From contig JAGBUF010000036.1 of the NCBI GenBank assembly GCA_017630975.1, positions 1 through 10,412 on the forward strand: a DNA stretch of 10,412 nt. Reading direction: 5' to 3'. The notes under the pieces are model-generated. The model did not search any database, was not told the origin of the DNA, and was given only the letters and a program-made list of their open reading frames with translations. The translations under genes were made by a program, and so were the position numbers. The stretch comes from Paraprevotella sp. (lineage in GTDB: Bacteria > Bacteroidota > Bacteroidia > Bacteroidales > Bacteroidaceae). Below, one piece after another: positions 6,226 to 10,412 of this stretch. Every line of letters starts with the position of its first letter. The first letter of the stretch is position 1.

Positions 6226-7329
6226 CTATCCTTGTTTCATCCATCTGAAATAGGTTTCCAATAAATCTTTGGCTGCCACAAAAGAAGTTTTTTGACCGGA
6301 AAGAACCATATCTTCCGACAATGGCAATCGGGATGATATTAATTCGTTCTGAAAGAAACTATTTCGTAGTTGTTCATTGATACTCTCATACATCCAATAT
6401 TTAGCTTGCTCATTGCGTCGATGCTCAAAATAACCATTCGCCTTTACAAAATCCATGTACTTGAATACCATATCCCAAACCTCCTTTACACCCAGATTGT
6501 AAAAACCGGAATAAGTCAGCACTTGTGGAGTCCAACCACTATCGGGCGCAGGGAAGAGATGTAATGCATTTCGAAATTGCGTAGCGGCTAATTGACACTT
6601 GTCCACATTATTACCATCGCATTTGTTAATAACGATTCCATCGGCCATCTCCATAATTCCACGCTTGATTCCTTGCAATTCGTCGCCCGTCCCTGCCAAT
6701 TGAATCAGCAAGAAAAAATCCACCATGGAATGACAAGCCGTTTCACTCTGGCCTACACCTACCGTTTCTACAAAGATTTTATCAAAACCTGCAGCCTCAC
6801 AAAGAATAATACTTTCACGCGTTTTCCTCGCCACTCCGCCCAATGAACCAGCCGAGGGACTGGGGCGGATAAACGAATCAGGATGCACAGAAAGCTTCTC
6901 CATTCGAGTTTTGTCGCCCAAGATACTACCCTTGCTACGCTCACTACTTGGATCAATGGCCAACACCGCCAATCTACCACCATATTCCTCTAAAACATGG
7001 ACACCAAACGCATCAATGCTGGTACTTTTACCGGCACCGGGGACACCACTGATACCGACTCTGACGGAATTCCCAGAATAAGGCAAACATTTTTCTATCA
7101 CCTCTTGTGCCATCGTCTGGTGGTCCGGATGCGTACTTTCTACCAATGTCACAGCTTGCCCTAATATCGTCACATCACCCTTCAGAATACCTTCGACATA
7201 ATCACTAACAGATAATTTTCTATGCCGAAAACTCCCCCTTTTCAAATAAGGATTTACAATTGAAGGTTGCGCCACTCCGCTATTTACAGTCAATCCCTTA
7301 TATTCTGCACTATTTTCCGGATGCTCCAT
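6226..7329 (-). CDS. meaB: Methylmalonyl-CoA mutase-associated GTPase MeaB (ArgK family)
   Basis: A 367-residue full-length cytoplasmic G3E-type P-loop GTPase. MeaB binds adenosylcobalamin-dependent methylmalonyl-CoA mutase, gates cofactor loading and protects it from inactivation; in Bacteroidales this mutase serves the succinate-propionate pathway. Visible: Walker A GVPGAGKS at 95-102; AIDPSSERSKGSILGDKTRM at 124-143, the conserved IDPSS and switch I region; FVETVGVGQSE at 186-196 (Walker B/switch II); base-recognition NKCD at 236-239; and a C-terminal helical dimerisation tail. The N-terminal MEHPENSAEYKGL to VNPYLKR region is the form I know from Bacteroidales members. The ATG at 7329 lies inside the end of the DUF1573 gene (40-base overlap) and has AAAGAAAAG upstream; no other ATG precedes Walker A except Met73, which would remove conserved sequence. 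The name argK reflects an older, now doubtful kinase assignment. No mutase gene is in the window. Confidence 0.96.
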   Translation of the reverse strand: MEHPENSAEYKGLTVNSGVAQPSIVNPYLKRGSFRHRKLSVSDYVEGILKGDVTILGQAVTLVESTHPDHQTMAQEVIEKCLPYSGNSVRVGISGVPGAGKSTSIDAFGVHVLEEYGGRLAVLAIDPSSERSKGSILGDKTRMEKLSVHPDSFIRPSPSAGSLGGVARKTRESIILCEAAGFDKIFVETVGVGQSETACHSMVDFFLLIQLAGTGDELQGIKRGIMEMADGIVINKCDGNNVDKCQLAATQFRNALHLFPAPDSGWTPQVLTYSGFYNLGVKEVWDMVFKYMDFVKANGYFEHRRNEQAKYWMYESINEQLRNSFFQNELISSRLPLSEDMVLSGQKTSFVAAKDLLETYFRWMKQG

Positions 7330-8414
7330 CGTTCTTGATTCTTTTCTTTATTCACTTTTATGGTTACAGTTCTCATGGGTTGAAATGGATCATTGACTAT
7401 CAACAATAATTGCAACTCATTATCCCCCTCCACCAGATACTCTGCATCTACACTCACTTTCATACGAGCCACACCTCCTGGCTCAATATTCTTATTGCTC
7501 AAACTTACCGTCAACGCCTTATTAAGCATCTGCAAACCTGTAATATCCAACATCTGCTGCCCTGTATTTTTAATATACAAGCTCATTGTTTTTCGTCTTT
7601 TACTCAAAGTTCCCATATCCAACAAGTCGGCTGACAAATCCATACGAGGAGCCAAGGCTCTTTCTTTGGCAGTCATTGAAGAAAAATCGGGCAATAAAAG
7701 GATAGACACAGCTATTTCATTTTCATCGGATACATGGTCTCCTTCATAGCGCGACAAATACACGGAGGTTTGTGTTAACCCCATCGTATTCAATTTTTCT
7801 GAATTGAGAGTAAGTTCTATTTTTCCGATACGCCCACCTGCCAACACCTCTGGACTATAACGCGCTGTAAGATAAGACGGCAAATGCATCAAACGAGGTT
7901 GATATGACTTTCTCCCTCGGTTCAGCACCTGCAGTTCCACTATCGGCTGATCTCCTTTATTGACATTTTCAAACTCAACTTTATTGGCTGTCAGACGCAG
8001 ATCGCCCATTTCATAAGGAAACGCACCGCTAAAATCAGTCACTTTTTTCACCACACGCCCTTGAAAATGCAGATAAACAGGGTTTTCTGAAACATTCGTA
8101 AAGACTTCGATATCTTTTTGAAATACTCCAAGCATCTTTGCATCATATATCGCATTGATAGTTGCAGTATTGCCGGGAGGAATAGGCTCGCGGTTCCATT
8201 CCACTACCACACAACCACAAGAAGGATTCACTTCCTTGATCACCAAGTTCTCATTTCCTGTATTACGTACCTTAAAAACAACCTTGGCCGGAACCTGGAA
8301 CATGATTTCGCCTAAGTTCTCAGCATCATGCTCCGCCTCTATCTTGGGCTGCGCTAGTATACACGCAGAAAAAGCACAACCGCCCAATATCAATAGCAAT
8401 CTCCTAAAGTTCAT
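7290..8414 (-). CDS. Exported DUF1573 (Ig-like) protein
   Basis: A 374-residue exported protein. Signal peptide 1-21 (MNFRRLLLILGGCAFSACILA, cleavage before Gln22; FSAC at 15-18 is a weaker lipobox alternative). The DUF1573 domain spans about 28-120: AENLGEIMFQVPAKVVFKVRNTG, the hallmark NPSCGC at 63-68, PIPPG at 77-81 and IYDAKMLGVFQKDIEVFTN. Two further Ig-like segments follow at about 140-243 and 260-355 (DMGTLSKRRKTMSLYIKNTG, EPGGVARMKV). These ASH-like beta-sandwiches are common in Bacteroidetes envelope proteins; the molecular role is not established. The frame stays open upstream to 8471, but I chose 8414 because it begins the signal peptide and because a consensus promoter -7 box lies at 8434-8441, inside any longer version. 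The 3' end overlaps meaB by 40 bases, giving translationally linked genes; a functional link with MeaB is not evident. Confidence 0.92.
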   Translation of the reverse strand: MNFRRLLLILGGCAFSACILAQPKIEAEHDAENLGEIMFQVPAKVVFKVRNTGNENLVIKEVNPSCGCVVVEWNREPIPPGNTATINAIYDAKMLGVFQKDIEVFTNVSENPVYLHFQGRVVKKVTDFSGAFPYEMGDLRLTANKVEFENVNKGDQPIVELQVLNRGRKSYQPRLMHLPSYLTARYSPEVLAGGRIGKIELTLNSEKLNTMGLTQTSVYLSRYEGDHVSDENEIAVSILLLPDFSSMTAKERALAPRMDLSADLLDMGTLSKRRKTMSLYIKNTGQQMLDITGLQMLNKALTVSLSNKNIEPGGVARMKVSVDAEYLVEGDNELQLLLIVNDPFQPMRTVTIKVNKEKNQERWSIRKIVQNIRD

Positions 8415-8433
8415 GTTTTTCTTTATTTTAGGG

Positions 8434-8464
8434 CAAAGGTAAGAAAAACGAAAGAGAAGACAAC
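8434..8464 (-). promoter_or_regulatory. Consensus Bacteroides promoter for the DUF1573-meaB unit
   Basis: On the minus strand GTTG (8464-8461) is followed after exactly 19 bases by TACCTTTG (8441-8434). This fits the Bacteroides housekeeping pattern TTTG, 19-21 bases, TAnnTTTG, with one mismatch in the -33 box. Transcription would start near 8428, leaving a short leader of about a dozen bases before the ATG at 8414. It lies in the 77-base gap after the DUF4837 stop; I see no clear terminator in that gap, so read-through from upstream is also possible. Confidence 0.8.
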
Positions 8465-8491
8465 CATTCACAACGCTTTTTATTCTTTCTC

Positions 8492-9517
8492 TTATTCTTT
8501 CATGTTCAAAGTTCGCAACGAAGCCTCCATTCGCCGAAGCAGGTTGCGTTTACCCGTATCAGGAGAGTACACAAACCCCTCTACAACAATCATCCGATGG
8601 TGCAACGAATCCGGAAAAGCCAATGACACAAAGGGTCCGCCTATCGCCCCCTTATGCATTTCCCATAGACCCCGCATTTCATATACTTTTCTTCCATCAT
8701 TCAGTCTTATTTCTTGTTGCAATACCAACGGTGTCCCCGCTTCTTTTGTCGTAGTCATCCATTTTTCGGGCGTTGAACCGGGAATATTGATCCGCATCAC
8801 CGAGTCACGTGCATCGACCCACTCACTTATAAAACGTGTTCCGTCTTTCTCATAAGGCAAACTATATGCTACAAAATTCAAATCCTTATCCAAACGGTCG
8901 GTCGATGCCCAAAGAAACTGCTCAGCCTTTTTAACTTTCTTAATATCAGAAGGCACATTTACAGAACATCCAAGCACCTCGCGCAATGCTACATCTACTA
9001 CCTTACTGTACTTTTTCTTTAACTGCTGCATCTCATATTCCAATTCTGAGCAGACCAACAAATCTACGACATCATGACCACGAACAGATAAAAAAGACGA
9101 TAAGGCCGATGGATTCGGGGCAAAAATACTGATATATATTTGCGGATGAGCCTTCACATTATACGCTACATTCATCTTACATTCCTTCAAATTGGGATTG
9201 ATCCGCAGCTCTACAATATTACGCATGGTTGTATATCGTGCGGTGAAATGTTGGGGATATAGACGCATCATCCTGAACAACGGCTCACTTTGTGACAAAC
9301 CTGGTACATCTGCTTTCAACACTTTCTCTATGGAATCGCGCAACGAAGAGTTCCATACCGCCTCATCTACTATCAACAATAATTCATTGGGTAAACCTTT
9401 GGAAGAGGGCAAGACTTTGCGCCTTTCTGTTTTCCCATCACAAGCCATAAAAACACCTACCATCAATACCATGCAAAAGGCCTGAGTTAGAATCAATATC
9501 ATCCGTTTCATCGTCAT
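8492..9517 (-). CDS. DUF4837 family lipoprotein
   Basis: A 341-residue Bacteroidetes-specific envelope protein of unknown function. The N-terminus MTMKRMILILTQAFCMVLMV continues to VFMAC at 22-26, a lipobox-like site with lipidation expected at Cys26, then a charged linker DGKTERRKVLPSSK. The DUF4837 body runs about 42-338: LPNELLLIVDEAVWNSSLRD, then KADVPGLSQSEPLFRMMRL and PQHF, all typical of the family; a GGPFVSLAFPDSLHHRMIVVEGFVYSP block closes the domain. The frame is open upstream to 9640, but that extension overlaps the preceding gene and lacks a signal sequence; the ATG at 9517 (or 9511) puts the lipoprotein signal at the N-terminus and follows the upstream stop by 8 bases. This tight spacing indicates one operon with the alpha-2-macroglobulin gene. 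Confidence 0.9.
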   Translation of the reverse strand: MTMKRMILILTQAFCMVLMVGVFMACDGKTERRKVLPSSKGLPNELLLIVDEAVWNSSLRDSIEKVLKADVPGLSQSEPLFRMMRLYPQHFTARYTTMRNIVELRINPNLKECKMNVAYNVKAHPQIYISIFAPNPSALSSFLSVRGHDVVDLLVCSELEYEMQQLKKKYSKVVDVALREVLGCSVNVPSDIKKVKKAEQFLWASTDRLDKDLNFVAYSLPYEKDGTRFISEWVDARDSVMRINIPGSTPEKWMTTTKEAGTPLVLQQEIRLNDGRKVYEMRGLWEMHKGAIGGPFVSLAFPDSLHHRMIVVEGFVYSPDTGKRNLLRRMEASLRTLNMKE

Positions 9518-9525
9518 TTTAAGAT

Positions 9526-10412
9526 TTAAGGTTCTACATTTAATTCTTTCCCTTCTGCAATTGCAGAAAATTCCGGTGCATACACACAATTCATCTTCAT
9601 ATTTCCCATCCTGTATGTACCGGCACGCTCCACATAGCACTCCATTTCCAGCACATAAGTACCCTTTGGTAAAACATCAAAATAATAATTGATTGACGCA
9701 TCTTTAACTTCTTTATAATAACCCAAACCATTCATATAGCCATAACCGGAAATAGCATCTGTCGGTTCAAGGCATGCTGCTCGTCCGATTTTAAAACACA
9801 CGAATTCATAATCTTTATCTGCGCTCAACAAAAACCTCAAATTAATACGATCCCCTATTTTCAAATGAGTGCTATCCAATTCACACCTTATACTCATGCC
9901 TTCGGACGTCCGTTCTACCTCTGCCATTGGCAAACGATATTGTGCATACAATGCCCCCCAAGCCATTGAATCATCTTTTTTATTCACCCGAAGTTTTTTC
10001 AGTCCATGATTCAACCTTTCATCTGTTGATTCAATCACATAACCCAAACCTCTCCACTCTGTATCGGAAGAAGAAACTGAGAGAATAGTTTTGCCCCATC
10101 CATTTTTTATCGACAATTTATCACACATTCCTTTCGTAGCATCCGGTGTGCAGACAGTCGCCATTGCATTGATAGCCTCCAATGTTGTACTAGCACCTCC
10201 CCAGTCCTGCACCCTTTTCTGACTCATCAACCACCTGAGTAATCCGTTCATCAACTTTTGATTATTTTCGCCACACAAGTGCATCGCCTCCATAACTGCA
10301 ACATGTTCTTCAATCTTCCTTTCTGCCGAAACAAAACCATTGGATGGATATTGCAAACTCACTCCCTGATTTGTGGACACCAGATGTTCTTTTATTGAAC
10401 GAAGCATTCTGT
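9526..10412 (-). CDS. Alpha-2-macroglobulin family protein, C-terminal part (N-terminus off window)
   Basis: The last roughly 294 codons of a much larger gene; the frame is open to the right edge, so the Met at 10407 is internal. Bacterial alpha-2-macroglobulins are large envelope proteins thought to trap foreign proteases; the Bacteroidales form is usually far over 1000 residues. Counting from that Met, residues about 1-75 are helical (SIKEHLVS, AVMEAMHL, LMNGLLRWLMSQKRVQDWGG) and match the end of the alpha/alpha-toroid complement-like region. Residues about 147-293 match the C-terminal beta domain: MAWGALYAQYRLPMAEVE, LKIGDRINLRFLLSADKDYEFV, then ISGYGYMNGLGYYKEVKDAS and GTYVLEMECYVERAGTYRMGN. 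The thioester motif, if present, would lie off window. The DUF4837 lipoprotein follows after 8 bases. Confidence 0.9.
   Translation of the reverse strand, partial: RMLRSIKEHLVSTNQGVSLQYPSNGFVSAERKIEEHVAVMEAMHLCGENNQKLMNGLLRWLMSQKRVQDWGGASTTLEAINAMATVCTPDATKGMCDKLSIKNGWGKTILSVSSSDTEWRGLGYVIESTDERLNHGLKKLRVNKKDDSMAWGALYAQYRLPMAEVERTSEGMSIRCELDSTHLKIGDRINLRFLLSADKDYEFVCFKIGRAACLEPTDAISGYGYMNGLGYYKEVKDASINYYFDVLPKGTYVLEMECYVERAGTYRMGNMKMNCVYAPEFSAIAEGKELNVEP

Noticed and set aside
6768..6983. A 71-codon minus-strand frame inside meaB
   Set aside because: It overlaps the conserved GTPase core in another frame and is not plausible as a separate gene.
7393..7749. A 118-codon plus-strand frame opposite the DUF1573 gene, and a similar 117-codon frame at 8502-8855 opposite DUF4837
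   Set aside because: Both are antisense to recognised families, have no promoter or ribosome-binding support, and give low-complexity Ser/Thr/Ile-rich translations.
8492..9640. The long form of the DUF4837 gene starting at 9640
   Set aside because: It would overlap the alpha-2-macroglobulin gene by over 100 bases, and its Cys-rich extension buries the lipoprotein signal peptide internally.

Overview
The window looks like chromosomal DNA from a member of the Bacteroidales (Bacteroides/Phocaeicola/Prevotella-like). The evidence is a SusC/RagA-type TonB-dependent receptor, Bacteroidetes-typical families (DUF4837, DUF1573, a BspA-like leucine-rich protein), Por/T9SS-like C-terminal domains, signal peptides cleaved before Gln, AT-rich leaders with purine-rich rather than classical Shine-Dalgarno sites, and two matches to the Bacteroides promoter -7 box TAnnTTTG. 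The genus cannot be fixed from the sequence alone. All seven genes I support lie on the minus strand, so transcription runs from the right edge to the left edge. I see no tRNA, rRNA, CRISPR, insertion sequence or phage gene.

Right part (about 10412 to 6148): an envelope/housekeeping block. It starts with the C-terminal end of an alpha-2-macroglobulin-family protein (N-terminus off window). Eight bases later comes a DUF4837 lipoprotein, evidently co-transcribed with it. A consensus Bacteroides promoter (8434-8464) then opens a second unit: a periplasmic DUF1573 Ig-like protein whose 3' end overlaps by 40 bases the start of meaB, the G-protein chaperone of B12-dependent methylmalonyl-CoA mutase. 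This unit ends at a strong intrinsic terminator (6148-6191).

Left part (about 6072 to 1): an exported-protein/TonB-receptor locus. A predicted promoter with a perfect -7 box and a hairpin at the expected 5' end of the transcript precedes a 711-residue secreted protein. That protein is built from four tandem, diverged beta-rich domains of about 145-155 residues and a Por/T9SS-like C-terminal domain; I do not recognise the repeated domain. A 12-bp hairpin without a proper U-tract separates it from a 522-residue secreted BspA-like leucine-rich protein, which also has a Por-like C-terminus. Forty bases further on, a SusC/RagA receptor starts and runs off the left edge with 721 codons in the window; a SusD partner would be expected just beyond.

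The most interesting part is this triad: repeat protein, leucine-rich protein and SusC transporter. It may be a surface binding or uptake system in which the two secreted proteins work with the receptor. That role is inference; the substrate cannot be read from the sequence.
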